A stretch of 64,000 bases of DNA from Rotaria sp. Silwood1 (taxonomy: Eukaryota; Rotifera; Eurotatoria; Philodinida; Philodinidae): assembly GCA_905250075.1 (NCBI GenBank), contig CAJNOP010000034.1, positions 124,001 through 188,000 of the forward strand, read 5' to 3'. The notes under the pieces were generated by a model. The model was given only the letters and a program-made list of their open reading frames with translations. It was not told the DNA's origin and made no database searches. The position numbers and the translations under genes were made by a program. Positions 35,084 through 46,532 of the stretch are shown here, in pieces; the first letter of the stretch is position 1; each line of letters begins with the position of its first letter.

Positions 35084-35345
35084 AGTATTGGTATTGACGG
35101 TATGACAAGAAAAATCCAACTCGCAAATTCTCACAAAATAATTTTAGATTCTTGTTTTTTTTCATCTGGAACAGACTATTTTTTAACAATAACGGTTTTC
35201 CTATAAAGTTTGATCAAAAATTTTCTGGATCGAGGAATCCGAATCTATGATTGGTTTCTCGAAATTTTCAAGGCTGATTTTTCTTGACATACTATCAATA
35301 CTAATACCGCCAATACTAAACAGTATTGGTAGTATTGGTACTGTT
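35084..35345. repeat. Inverted repeat G (AGTATTGGTATTGA)
   Basis: GTATTGGTATTGACGGTATG on the left pairs with CATACTATCAATACTAATAC near 35290, with GACAAGAAAAATC and GATTTTTCTTG just inside. It is probably another decayed MITE within element A. Confidence 0.6.
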
Positions 35346-35511
35346 ACATTCCTAGATCATACTTCAATAGGGTTGATTAGGAGTGATTAGGAGTGATTAT
35401 GGATGATTAGGAGTGATTAGGAGTGATTAGGCTTGATTAGGGTGATTATCAGCTTCCTAATCAGCTGTTTCCCCCTTGAATAGAAGTCTGTCAATACTAT
35501 ACTCATTGTAT

Positions 35512-36187
35512 TTAGACCCAAGTAGATAGGCATATGTGGCATATTATTAATAATACTAGAAAATTGTCAATTGAGATTAGAAAAACTATTGAATACTTGA
35601 TGAAATTGGAAATAAATAAATATTTCGTAGAACAATTCCACCGAGAGATGTTCTTACTGCGTGCGTTGTGCAACAAACCATTCGTAAACTTCTTGATCGA
35701 GCAGTTGGCCGAATTCGTCCCGTTGATTGCGCTTTTTAGTTGAATTCTCATTATGTTCATAATTCTCCATGTATTCGATCTTGCACTTGTCGATGTTCGA
35801 TATACTGCTGATCGAGATCTTATACTTGTCGAGAAGCAAACGATACGACACTTTCTCTTCCTTATCGTCAATCAATTGGATCTTTTCTTGAAGGATCAAT
35901 GTGTATCTCGTCTTCATCTCGCGAGTGTAAATAAACAAGTATGCTGCTGCTGCACAATGTACACTATGTTTTATTTATCTATTTTTCTCTCTTACACATA
36001 CACACGCACGTTGTATCACGTGTGTTCACTATATAGAGGTTTTCTTTGCTGAAAGGACCAAAACAAGTGTTCACTGTTCAGAGTTCGGAGGTGTTCATTA
36101 TATGGAGATTCATTTATAGCAAAAATCGATCGAGGGGATCGAGTCACGTGCTCAGATAGGAGATGTTCACTAATAGAGGTTTTACTG
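35512..36187 (-). pseudogene. pogo/Tigger-type transposase remnant
   Basis: The minus-strand frame 35938-35654 encodes a CENP-B-type N-terminal helix-turn-helix (KTRYTLILQEKIQLIDD...LLDKYKISISSIS) followed by the start of the second DNA-binding domain (LDQEVYEWFVAQR). A +1 shift then continues as ARSKNISRW in another frame. The rest, including the DDE catalytic domain, is missing. The likely element end is CAGTAAAACCTCTATTAG (inverted) at 36187, with further GTTCACTATATAGAGG-type subterminal repeats at 36020-36170. It is a dead 5' fragment of a Tc1/mariner-superfamily element next to element A. Confidence 0.78.
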
Positions 36188-37004
36188 CAACATCAATTGA
36201 ATTCGGTTGAAAATAAATTGTGCCGATTAAATCAAGTTGAAAACAAGGAAATATTTCTAATTTCTAAATTGAAACGTTAAATCTAGGACTAACCTACCAC
36301 GCGAAAGTCTTAGCACAAAATCTTATACAAAATAGCGAGGTTTTTCTACCAAGACTTTCACGCAATAGATTAAATAAAAATAATATAAATAAATTTTCAA
36401 TGCAGTTTTTAACCTACATTTTGAAAAAAAAGGAATAGTCATTTCAAGGTAAATCCTTTTAAATACAATATGATAAATCATCGTTATGATTGTCATATTA
36501 GTTGACTAATGACAAGTGAGCCCTGTATGGGCGTTGCTGCCGTCGTATCCTATATTATAGACATCTTTACGTAACAAGCGATGCACTTTTTCAAAAACTA
36601 TACAACTCTTTTCAAAAGAATCATCATTTTTTCGGAAAATATAGGATTATAGGACAAAAATCTTGAAATATAGTCCATTATAGGACCGATTTTGAAAATA
36701 TAAGAATTATAGGAAATATAGGACTGATGCGAAGCCAGACAATTATATATCATTGATTATGAAAACACAACCGATTTTCAACTACTTCAAACGTATGCAG
36801 TAAACAACACTAATTTTTTTTGATAGATGTCATACACAATAAAATACTGAAACTTTAGATTTTTTTCGAATAAAAAATTTCCAAGTTAATCAGCATTTCT
36901 AATTAATAATTGTTGTTTAATATGATTTTATTGGAAAAATACTCGGAATGTTTTCATTATCGATTTTATTAATTTATCCAAATTTATTCCGAGAAAAAAA
37001 AAGC
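36188..37004. other. Intergenic; possible repeat with TATAGGA units
   Basis: No gene. At about 36630-36730 short units around TATAGGA/TATAGGAC recur, in a stretch that begins near GGGCGTTGCTGCCGTCG and may be a MITE. The ends were not resolved. Confidence 0.4.
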
Positions 37005-37857
37005 TTAGAACAAAGGAAAATAAACAGAGAAATCTTTTGAATGTATTATTGTTTCCATCATAAGATCTAATTCATTGACTTTAATACAATTGAGCCGTGT
37101 TCTTTCTTTTGGAAAATTTTCTGTCAGAAGTCTTAATTGATCATAATTAATTATTTATATTGTTAGACGAGGTAAATGTGTTTTTGTATCATTAAGAAAT
37201 TGTTCAATATAATCATTATGAACATTTTCAAAGCAAACTGAAATAAGATAAGAATAATTAACAATTGAATATAATTGATTATCATTAGAGTTTAATTAGT
37301 CTGATAATGATGATTATGGTCTAAGATTATTAATAGTTAATTGTTCAAGTAATAAAAAAGAGCAAGCAATTCGAATGAAAAATTCATCTTCGAATGGAAC
37401 ATTATCTTGCACTCATAAAATTCGAACATAATGAAAAATAATAGTTGGAAATCTATTACCAATATAATCGAAATAATTAAACATGAATGGTAATGAGAAA
37501 ACATGACATTGAGCACTACAATACAAGTTATTGACAATACATTCTACTTGTTTAAATATAATATTAATAAAAGTTTGTTGAATATCATCTTTAGATAGAT
37601 GATCAATTGAATCATCTTTCATCTTATCAGTACAAATCCAAAAGTTAAAAATATTAAGTTGTCCCATATAAACAAGAATTTCATTATAAAGAGAAGTATC
37701 ATTGAGAAATGTTCGATCTTGAACAAAAATAGCCAAAGTTAATTCTTCAAGATTTAACATATGATGAAAAAGAGGTAAAATCATATCATCATATGTATTA
37801 CTTGAGCAATAAGATAATGTTGTTAACGAGAAACATTTCAAATTGAATAAATCATCC
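37005..37857 (-). pseudogene. Second bdelloid-type F-box/LRR gene, C-terminal part only
   Basis: The exon starts after an acceptor AG near 37858 and reads MKCFSL...PLFHHMLNLEEL, then VPFEDEFFIRIACSF and LRLLTENFPKE. This is the same C-terminal architecture as the F-box gene at 17527. It ends at TAA 37007-37005. The F-box and first leucine-rich exons are absent upstream. Four in-frame stops occur with no frameshift: TGA at 37415-37413, two TAA near 37300-37275 (NLRP-stop-SSLSD-stop-LNS) and one TAA near 37160 (LTI-stop-IINY). Each sits where Gln, Trp or Arg would fit. Confidence 0.75.
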
Positions 37858-38515
37858 TAGAAAACACGAAATAATACTTCGAAATAAACTATTATCAATC
37901 AAAAGAAAAAAATAATCTCAAACTTCGATGAATGACTGATTGAAAAGTTTGTTCTTTATTTAATTTATTTTGAAATATTTCTTCTATTCGAATATATATA
38001 TACATATCCTTCTGCAATGATTGTCAACCTTATTATTATTATAATCTATGAGAAAAATATTATTCATATAGAAAACAAATCATATGTCAAAACAAAAATG
38101 ATTATTGACATCAACATTAAATCATCACTAATTCAATCGAACAAATGATATTTACATTTAAATTTTCATCTTAAGACTTATCTTTGAACAAGAAATGAAA
38201 ATTATCTTCATTTACCTTTTCCTTATTTAACAATCTTTCTATTCTCATCTATTATTTACAAATCTTTTACTTTGTTTATTGCTTTTAATCCTAACTTTAA
38301 TCTCATGTCAATTTTGTTCAATTAAATCTATCTTTAAATTATCTTATCAGAATTATTTTCAATCTTATTTTTCAAACATATCACTTTTGATTAAAAAACT
38401 GATAGAATCAATAAATGTAAAACATATTTAAATTAAACAGTTTGTCTAACTAGATCAACATTCAATTTACAACTTTTTTTATTATAGTTAATTAAAATAA
38501 AAAGGAATTCATTAG
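37858..38515. other. Intergenic, nothing recognised
   Basis: Very AT-rich. The missing F-box exons of the neighbouring pseudogene are not found here. Confidence 0.4.
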
Positions 38516-38662
38516 TAACGGGAGAAACAGCGAAGACTTCACCCATGAAGTCTTGTGAAGTCCCTTCAAGTCTTATGAAGTCTCTTGAAGTTTGATGAAG
38601 TCTTTTGAAAAATTTGAAGTCCCTATTGTTGAAGTTTCTTCAAGTCCGCGCTTTCCTCCTTG
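38516..38662. mobile_element. Short hAT-like MITE C with GAAGTCTTGT microrepeats
   Basis: TTCATTAG and TTCATTGG flank the element (38508-38515 and 38663-38670, 7 of 8). The ends are TAACGGGAGAAACAG and, inverted, CAAGGAGGAAAGCG. The 147-bp interior consists of TGAAGTCTTG-type units as in element B, so B and C belong to one family. Confidence 0.8.
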
Positions 38663-38837
38663 TTCATTGGTAAACAATCTATATCTAATAGATATACCAA
38701 TTAGAAATATGCGCAATAAGTTTTATTTTAAGATAAAATAAAGATGAATCTAATAAAGTCTAAAACTTTCCATATTGTTAATATTTGATGAATAATAGTG
38801 TGAATATTTTGGTTGAACAATATGAAGAATTAATGTA

Positions 38838-39406
38838 TTATCGGAATTTGAAAAGAAGGCCATCGGATGAAATGCGTATAACTTTTTAACGAAGATAGTT
38901 AGAGATCTGCGGTTTTCACCATTGGAAAGAGCAGACTATGGGACACAACTTCATGGAAAAATAAAATTTTTCGAAGTGGTTTCTAGACCAACTCTAGCGA
39001 AGCAAAGTCGAAACGTCAGGTTATTTTTCAGAAAAAAAAAGTTTTTTTATAAAGAATTTCCTGTCTTTCCGACTTTGCTTCGCTAGAGTTGCTCTTGAAA
39101 CGCTTCGGAGTTTTTTTATTTTCACGTGGATTTGTGCTGCCAGACCTCCTCCTTCGAATGTTGGAAATTGTAGCTTTCTAGCTCTTTTCGTTAGAAAGAT
39201 ATAAGATATTCTACCCACTCCATCCATCCACTTTTAAAAAATGATAATAGAATTAGTTTAGAAAACATTTTGGAAAATTTTATTTTTACATGAGTTGAGG
39301 TCCCTCGGCCTGCTCTTTTCAATGGTGAAAACCGCAGGTCTCTAACTATCTTCGTTAAAAAGTTATACACATTTCATCCGATGGCCTTCTTTTCAAATTC
39401 CGATAA
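38838..39406. mobile_element. TA-target MITE with TTATCGGAATTTG ends
   Basis: Inverted arms of about 95 bases start TTATCGGAATTTGAAAAG and are nearly identical out to CTCTTTCCAATGG / CCATTGGAAAGAG-like blocks. They are flanked by TA. A second inner palindrome (ACTCTAGCGAAGCAAAGTCG and its complement) lies at about 38990-39085. The 569-bp element has no transposase and is probably Tc1/mariner-type. Confidence 0.82.
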
Positions 39407-41207
39407 TAGTTTGTGTAGCCAGTGGTATCGTGCAGCCTCTCTGTGTCATTATTTATTGTCACTGTAAAACAGAGTGTTCGATCTCGAAGAATTTTTATTT
39501 TTGCCAGCAAATCTGATGTAAATGCGATGTAAGTCGGTTGTCCTTGATGAAGAATGTTCATTTTCAAACTATGTATACAGGTGTAAGTGAAGCGGCTGAG
39601 TAGTCGTCACCGTTTTCGATGAAATAATTGCAATTACACCGCAGATATAACAGAATCTTTAAGTTTTTCAGCAGTCATCAGCACCTTCCAACTCAAACAA
39701 TGTAAAAATTGGAGAAAATTCTTGGCTTGATGTTTTTTTAATGAGAAATATGACAAATAAGATTTCGAATGGTAAGAGAAAAATGTTGATGTTCACCTGG
39801 ATGTGCTTAAGATGACTCTATCTTGAATATATTCTAGAATAAAATATTCTGTACGTTTCGTTTGTCCTAATCATTTCTTCATTAATTAATTCTATTTGTT
39901 GGACTATAAATCGGTGTAAATCATTATCGTTTACTTTGATATGGAATGTTTCTATTCAGTTGATAATACTCTATCAGTTTAATCACAAACTTTTAAGTTA
40001 CATTTCTATACTAAATGAGAATAACACTTGAATATAATTGAAGATATTTCGAAAAACTTGTTTATGCTTCAATGAGAAGTATCGAGAATTTAAAATTTTT
40101 TTTTTTTTTCCAATTTTATAGAAATAGTTCAATTGAAATCTTTTGTAACAGAAAGACTGATCATTTGAACGATCATAGAAAAAAGAAAAAGCTTTAAATA
40201 ATTACTATAATGTCAAGATGTCAATCATCTCGACAAAAGGATCTTCATAGAAGTACTATAAAAGCCTCGAAGTATTCTAGAGAAGTTCACTATTTAAAAA
40301 TTTCTGTGAGATACAAATAACAGAATACTTTGAACTCAGTACGTTTACTTGACTTGATTTATTATTCCTTGTGATATTTTATCATTGTCGCAATGAATAG
40401 AATTTTGATTTAATGAATAATTATCTCTTCAATTATTATAAACAATCAAAGTGAAAACAAAACATTTCTTTGAATAAATATATATTTTTAGAACAATATA
40501 ACAAATAGAGACATTGTGAATTGATCGAAATATAGAATTCATCACGAGCCAATATCGAAATAACAGAACGACAATATATTGGATCGACATTAAGTAAATG
40601 TCCTTCATGCACTTTATATAGAAAAAAAAAACAAACCATATAAACGAAGAGAAAAGCTATCGAAGCGTATTGTTTAGTATTTTTATTTGATTGTATTTAT
40701 TTTTGGCTTGATTTTCGTGTCTGACGATTGGATATATATATATATATATTTGACAGTATTGATAGAACTGACATTAGTGTTAACTGGAGATTCGATCTAA
40801 CTGATCGATATCAAATGTCTATCTTTATTTTCCAAACGGGGAGAATATATATATGCGAACGCAATAGGAAAAAACAAAAATAATAGGAAAAAAAACTAGA
40901 ACATGAAGAAAAACTGTCTGAATAAGTGAATGTTTGAAAAATATCTGAAAGAAAAGGTAACAAAAAAAAAAAAGAAAAGTAAAGAATACATATACGTATG
41001 TCGTATGTGTTATCTATACGACATGATAGAAGAACAGAGAAGAAAAGAAAGAAATATCCAACAAAAGTGTGAATGAAACTATAACATTCAGAAAAACCAA
41101 TTCAAAGTTCATATTGTTTATCAATAATCTCTTGTTTAAAGGTGCAACATTGAATTCTAATTGTTGTTTTCCCCAGTTTTTTAAATATGCTTTATTGTTG
41201 AATCAAA
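39407..41207. other. Long gene-poor stretch
   Basis: AT-rich with simple sequence such as (AT)n at about 40732-40750 and A-runs at 40090 and 40960. No gene-like frame or terminal repeats were recognised. Confidence 0.4.
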
Positions 41208-44200
41208 TCAATCAATTATAAAAAACATTTGAACAGCTTCATCTTCATATCCAACAACTAATGTTTGTTCATCTTGTGTTGTGATTGTTCGTTGAACTTT
41301 TGCTGGACATCTCGTATCTCCTATTTGTTGACCATCAGCGGTACGAAAAACATGTATTATTATTCGTTTATCTTTATTATAAAAGAAATAACATAATTAT
41401 TGGTTGATGTAAAAAATTTTATCACATCAGGTACACATTCAGCAACTTTACCAATTAATGTTCGAACAACTTTTTCAGTTCGAAATTTAACTATTTCAAG
41501 ACCAGCACGAATCAAAGTATATTAAACTATATTTACCATCAAATAATATTTGTCCATTCCATTTTGGTAATGTTAAATAAACCTATGATAAATAAAATTA
41601 TTATTCTTGAGTCAAAAATATACAAATACATTTTCATGTTAAATATTGATAACAAAACTTTTATCAACATCAATTAATCCAATAGGATGAGGTTGTTTTA
41701 ATAATAACTATTGAAATAATATCCTTATAACCACTATAAGTCAATTTAACATTATGTAAATATTCACTAGTAATTGGATCATATAATGAAAGAACATCAT
41801 AATTTTTTCTCTTCAACAAATATTAAATATGTATCATCAGCTGTACATATAGCTTTTTTGCTTGATTCATACGTTTTATATTAAATGATATTTCATAAAT
41901 CATATCTCCATCAGATATGGCATATAACACAGCTCGAATAGTTTGTTCAATTAGTGCATTATTTAAATTTGAACCATTTATTGTATTTGGAACAGCTGTT
42001 ATCATTGATTCAGAACTAATTACTAAAATCTTAAAAACAAAACCAATTTTAAATAAAATCAGGAGCGATTTTTTCTATACCATTGTTTCAGCAGTATGAA
42101 GAAGTTGAAAAATTCCTTTAATTCATGTTACAAACATTGTTCTTCGTTCTTCAACATCCCATATAACAAAATCTTCTGATTCAGCTGCTACTCCAAATAA
42201 ACCATTTGAACACATAACTGTACCTAAAAAAAAAGAAAAAATCAATCAAAATTTTTCATAAAACAAACTTTTATTTTACATTGATATATTAATCCATGTT
42301 GACTAGCAATTAATTGTCCAACAATTAAACCAGTTTTCATACTAAATAAACATAATTGTGTACGTGTTTGTGGCATTATTATTTGTGTATCTGTTGATAT
42401 ATGCATTATTTCAATAGCTGTATCTAATTGTGATATTTGTTTAGATTTTTTACGTACATTTTCAACATTCCAAATTTTTGTTGTTTTATCCATACCAATT
42501 GTTATAACATAATTATTTCCACCACTACCTTTTGATATACCTTTTATAACAAGTATATGACCAAAATGTGAATCAAATGAAGTTAATAATTCTCCCCATT
42601 CAATTTCAAATACATAAACTGTTGATTTAACACAAGCGATACAATAACTAAATAATAAATAATAAATAATTAAATACATATTCAAAAGAAAAGAGCAAAA
42701 CAAAACCAAACCGATTATCATGTGAAAATGTTGTTGTATGTGTTAATTGTTCCATACCACTGATTATATTATGTACACCATCAGGTAATAAACATGTTTT
42801 CCATAAATATGATCCAAATGAAAAAATTTTAAAACCTTTAAATGTAACTGTCATTAGATAAATTTCATCATTACTTAATATAAAGGCAAATATACTAAAA
42901 ATAGAAATAATATAAACAGATTTCGAAGTTATCAATCATCAGATTTATTATCCTAATAGACCTTTTTGATAGATTCCAACGAGTTCGGACTCAATTTATT
43001 AAACTTTTTTGAACTCGATAGGTTCTACTTTTGTCTAAAAGAAATGTTCGTTTCTTATATCCTTTACTAAAAAAAAAACTTAAATTACCGATCTTTATTT
43101 TCGAATAATTGATGATCAAATTCCCATATACGTTCCGTTTTATAATTAACCAGATGTGGTTTATTAACATAAACTTCAACATTATTATCATTTATTTCAC
43201 AACAAATATACATTCATCGTTTATCATGTGTTAATATAAATGCACTATGAATATTTTTATGATCACCAGTTAAACAACATGGTTCATTATTATCAATTAT
43301 ATTAGTTGGATGATCAGGATTTGTAATAAAACAATAATCAATTGTAAAACGATCACGTGCTACTTCTTGATCATCTTTAATATCTTTCAAACGACAAACA
43401 ATTTCAATTTCAGATCCAGATAATAATTCAATTTGAATTATTTGATAATGTGTTGGTTGAGATGCAAATAATTCACCTTAAATACAAAATTCAATAATAA
43501 TTTTTCGAAATAAAAATTAATTAAAACTTTTACCTTTATTCGTATATACTTGATACATTTTTGCTGTCCATAATGCAAAATGTGTATTACTTACAACAAC
43601 ACCTAATAATGAATCTGCAGGTTGTTGTCTAGATGGTGATTTAATTTGATTTTTATTCGAATTTCCAGGTGTTTGATAATCACGTCAAATAAATTCTCTA
43701 GGTAATAAATTACATATTATATATTGATTACTTATTGTTGTTGTTACACAATAATGTTGATCAGGTGCAACAGATAAATATGCTATAATATCTTCAATTC
43801 TTGGATCAATTGTTCATATAATATCACCACTTGATAAATCAAATATATTAAATTTATTTGATATTGTTAGAAGATGTTGACCAGCTGCAATAATTTCAAG
43901 ACCATAAACCAGAAATTGATGTGCTTCTAATGAATAAACAAGTGGTCCACCAGGTGATGCTAATGTATTATAATCTGGTGTACAAGATCCATATGTTGTA
44001 AACCAATACTTTCACATTGATCAATAAATGAAGTCACTTTACAACATATTTTATAGAATGAAAGACGACCAATTATTTGATATGCTAAATTATTTGGATC
44101 AGCAGCTAAAACTAAACTTGATAAACAAAATGCATTACTCATTAATTTAACCTAAATAAAACAAAAACAATTTCATTTTGTTTTAACAAAAATTCTTCAA

Positions 44201-44287
44201 ATTCATACTTCTTTATCATAATTAAATTCAAATAATGTTTCATAATCAAAAATACAATTATTTAATGGCATAGCTAATAATTTTGCA

Positions 44288-44997
44288 TAGGGTTGCACCG
44301 GTTCCGGTTTTAACCGATACCGGTTCCGGTTTTAGAACCGAAACCGATGGAACCGATTGGAACCGGAACCGGAACCGATAAGAACCGTTGGGAACCGAAA
44401 CCGGAACCGGTAAGAACCGATAAGAACCGGAACTAGTGGCGGCGCCAGGATTTTTTGGTATGCTGGATCTCAGCTTTAAAGCATGGGATCCAAATGAAAA
44501 TTGATGGAGGTTGATATTGGTCTTCAATGATGACTTTCCATCAGATGATTTTTGTAATAGAAGTTTGCGAAAAAAATTAGCATTTTCCTGAGCCCCCCCA
44601 AGAAATTTCTTACATTTTTAGTAATATCCAATTTTTAAGAATTCCATAGAAAGCTACATCGAATTTCATCGAGAGATTTCAAATTTCATCTTGAAATATT
44701 CATCCGTTCAGGAGTTATGACGTTTTGAACTTCTGATGCAATTTTTTCGAAACGTACCAAAACTTCAAAANNNNNNNNNNNNNNNNNNNNNNNNNNNNNN
44801 NNNNNNNNNNNNNNNNNNNNNNNNNNNNNNNNNNNNNNNNNNNNNNNNNNNNNNNNNNNNNNNNNNNNNNTCTTATCGGTTCTTACCGGTTCCGGTTTCG
44901 GTTCCCAACGGTTCTTATCGGTTCCGGTTCCGGTTCCAATCGGTTCCATCGGTTCCAAGGAACCGGAACCGAAAAAAACCGGAACCGTGCATCCCTA
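44288..44997. mobile_element. hAT-like MITE with GGTTCC microrepeats inside the NWD exon
   Basis: ATTTTGCA stands directly on both sides (44280-44287 and 44998-45005). The ends are TAGGGTTGCACCGG and, inverted, TAGGGATGCACGG. Both arms (about 150 bases) consist of GGTTCC/GGAACC units. Inside lies what may be another insertion starting TAGTGGCGGCGCCAGG, and a run of 100 N. The insertion interrupts the NWD coding frame, and excising it in thought rejoins FIHAK with LLAMP. Confidence 0.9.
44771..44870. other. Assembly gap (100 N)
   Basis: Exactly 100 N, a conventional scaffold gap, inside the palindromic hAT-like MITE. The true internal length is unknown. Confidence 0.98.
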
Positions 44998-46532
44998 ATT
45001 TTGCATGAATAAAATCATAATTAAATAAATCATCTTCACGTTGTGAATATATTAATTGAAATAGTAATTCACATAGTTTATGTAAAATTATAACGAATTG
45101 TTGAAGAATTAACATTTGCTGTTGTATTATTTGTTGTAAATATAAGTGGTTTGAACCAAGATTTTACGATCAGCTTCAGCAACAGTTGATGTTAAATTTA
45201 AATATAGATTTTTGATTATCAAAAAATTATAATGATTTTTGACGATCTTCCCCTATACTCAAAAATTAATCAGGCATTTTTGAGAATGAAATTTTCGATG
45301 TTTTTCACGATTTGCCAAATAACATCTATGAGACTAAGAAAAAATAGAATTAGGTCATTTTTTTCTTATTAAAAAAAAAAACAAATTTATATCTTCTACA
45401 AATTGTCAATGACACCAAGTAACAACCGAAACACCTTCCACTTCATGTTCAACTAAATAATTCAATAAATCATTTCATATACGTGCCTGTAATAAAGGTT
45501 CTATATGTCGAATAAGTAGTCAATGATATTGGATAAAATAACATTTAAAACAAATTTCATCGACTGATATTAAATTTTCTAATTCCACTTCATTTAAAAC
45601 TGATCTTGATGATGTTATATATGATAAAGCATGTTCAAATAAAATATATCCATGTTGATTTTCAATTCGAACTAATAATTTATTAATAGATGTTGATACA
45701 GTTTTAGCTAAATCTTTTTTTCTTACATTTTTATATAAGATTTCCATAATGCAATTTCATTAAACACTAATTTAACATATAATAGAGTATTAGATTTAGC
45801 AAGACGTTCATGTACTAATGTCCTATTAATTAAACTTAGTTATTTCAAAATTAAGAATAAAAATAATTTTCAAACCAGTATGTATTTGTTATTGTTCGAT
45901 GTTGATGAGCTAAACAAACTTTTAATACAGTTGTAGCTAATTCTTTACTTAACGGTTTTATCTAAATTTAAAAAAATAAAAATTAATTAAAAGAATAAAT
46001 TGAAAAAAAAAACAATATACTTGAACAATATTTTCTCGATTATCAATTATATATCGAAGTGTATTTAAAATATTAAATATTCCAGATAATGGTGAAATAA
46101 CCTAAACAATATATCTTTAATTAAAAATTTCATTAAAAAATTGTTTTTTTTCTTACAAGTTTAACATGACTTCGAATGTACACCATCAACTGATGATAAT
46201 TGATCTAATGAATCAAAATAACATATATAATGGTTTACAGCTGTTGTTCTTTCTAATAAATGTTTAAAATAATTAATTGTTATGATTCAACTGGTATTGC
46301 ATTCCTTAGTATTTCATATAAATAATAACATAATTGTTGACAAGCAGCACTATGTAATAATGGTCCAAGTGATGAATTATATGATGTTGTAGCAAGAAAA
46401 CAAACAAGACAAGAGTGAGAAGAAAAGAAAAATAAAAAGACAAGAAAAGAAAGAAAATTACAATAGAAATATGTAACAAAGATGAACTATGCTATAACAA
46501 AAATACAAAAAAAAAAACAAACAACTGTTTAT

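Larger units (their letters stand above)
32480..35478. mobile_element. hAT-like composite element A (8-bp target duplication)
   Basis: The ends are CAAGGGGGAAACAGCTGATTA and its inverted copy TCAGCTGTTTCCCCCTTG. AATAGAAG occurs directly on both sides (32472-32479 and 35479-35486), an 8-bp duplication as made by hAT transposases. Just inside each end is an array of GTGATTAGGA units (32505-32705 and about 35385-35445). The interior is a nest of further elements (32739-34540, 33529-34097, 33865-34081, about 34968-35083). No transposase is seen, so it is non-autonomous. Confidence 0.85.
41208..46390 (-). pseudogene. NACHT and WD-repeat protein (NWD type), truncated and disrupted
   Basis: Minus-strand blocks follow the order of animal NWD1/NWD2-like proteins. 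They run SLGPLLHSAACQQL at about 46350, a NACHT Walker-B-like FDSLDQLSS near 46215, then VLNEVELENLIS...PLLQARI-stop-NDLLNYL near 45560-45470 and VEGVSVVTWCH-stop-QF near 45410. A string of WD-repeat blades follows (ITIGMDKTTKIWNVE, LFGSYLWKTC, GVAAESEDFVIWD) to RCPAKVQRTITTQDEQTLVVGYED and TGA at 41210-41208. The N-terminal part with the P-loop is missing upstream. A hAT-like MITE (44288-44997) splits an exon (FIHAK/LLAMPLNN). Several TGA codons replace Trp or Arg, and at least one frameshift lies near 46300. Short introns persist. Confidence 0.72.

Noticed and set aside
44258-45115. Open frames rich in SVP, RFRF and GTG around the N run
   Set aside because: Translations of GGTTCC/GGAACC arms of the hAT-like MITE, with X residues from the gap.
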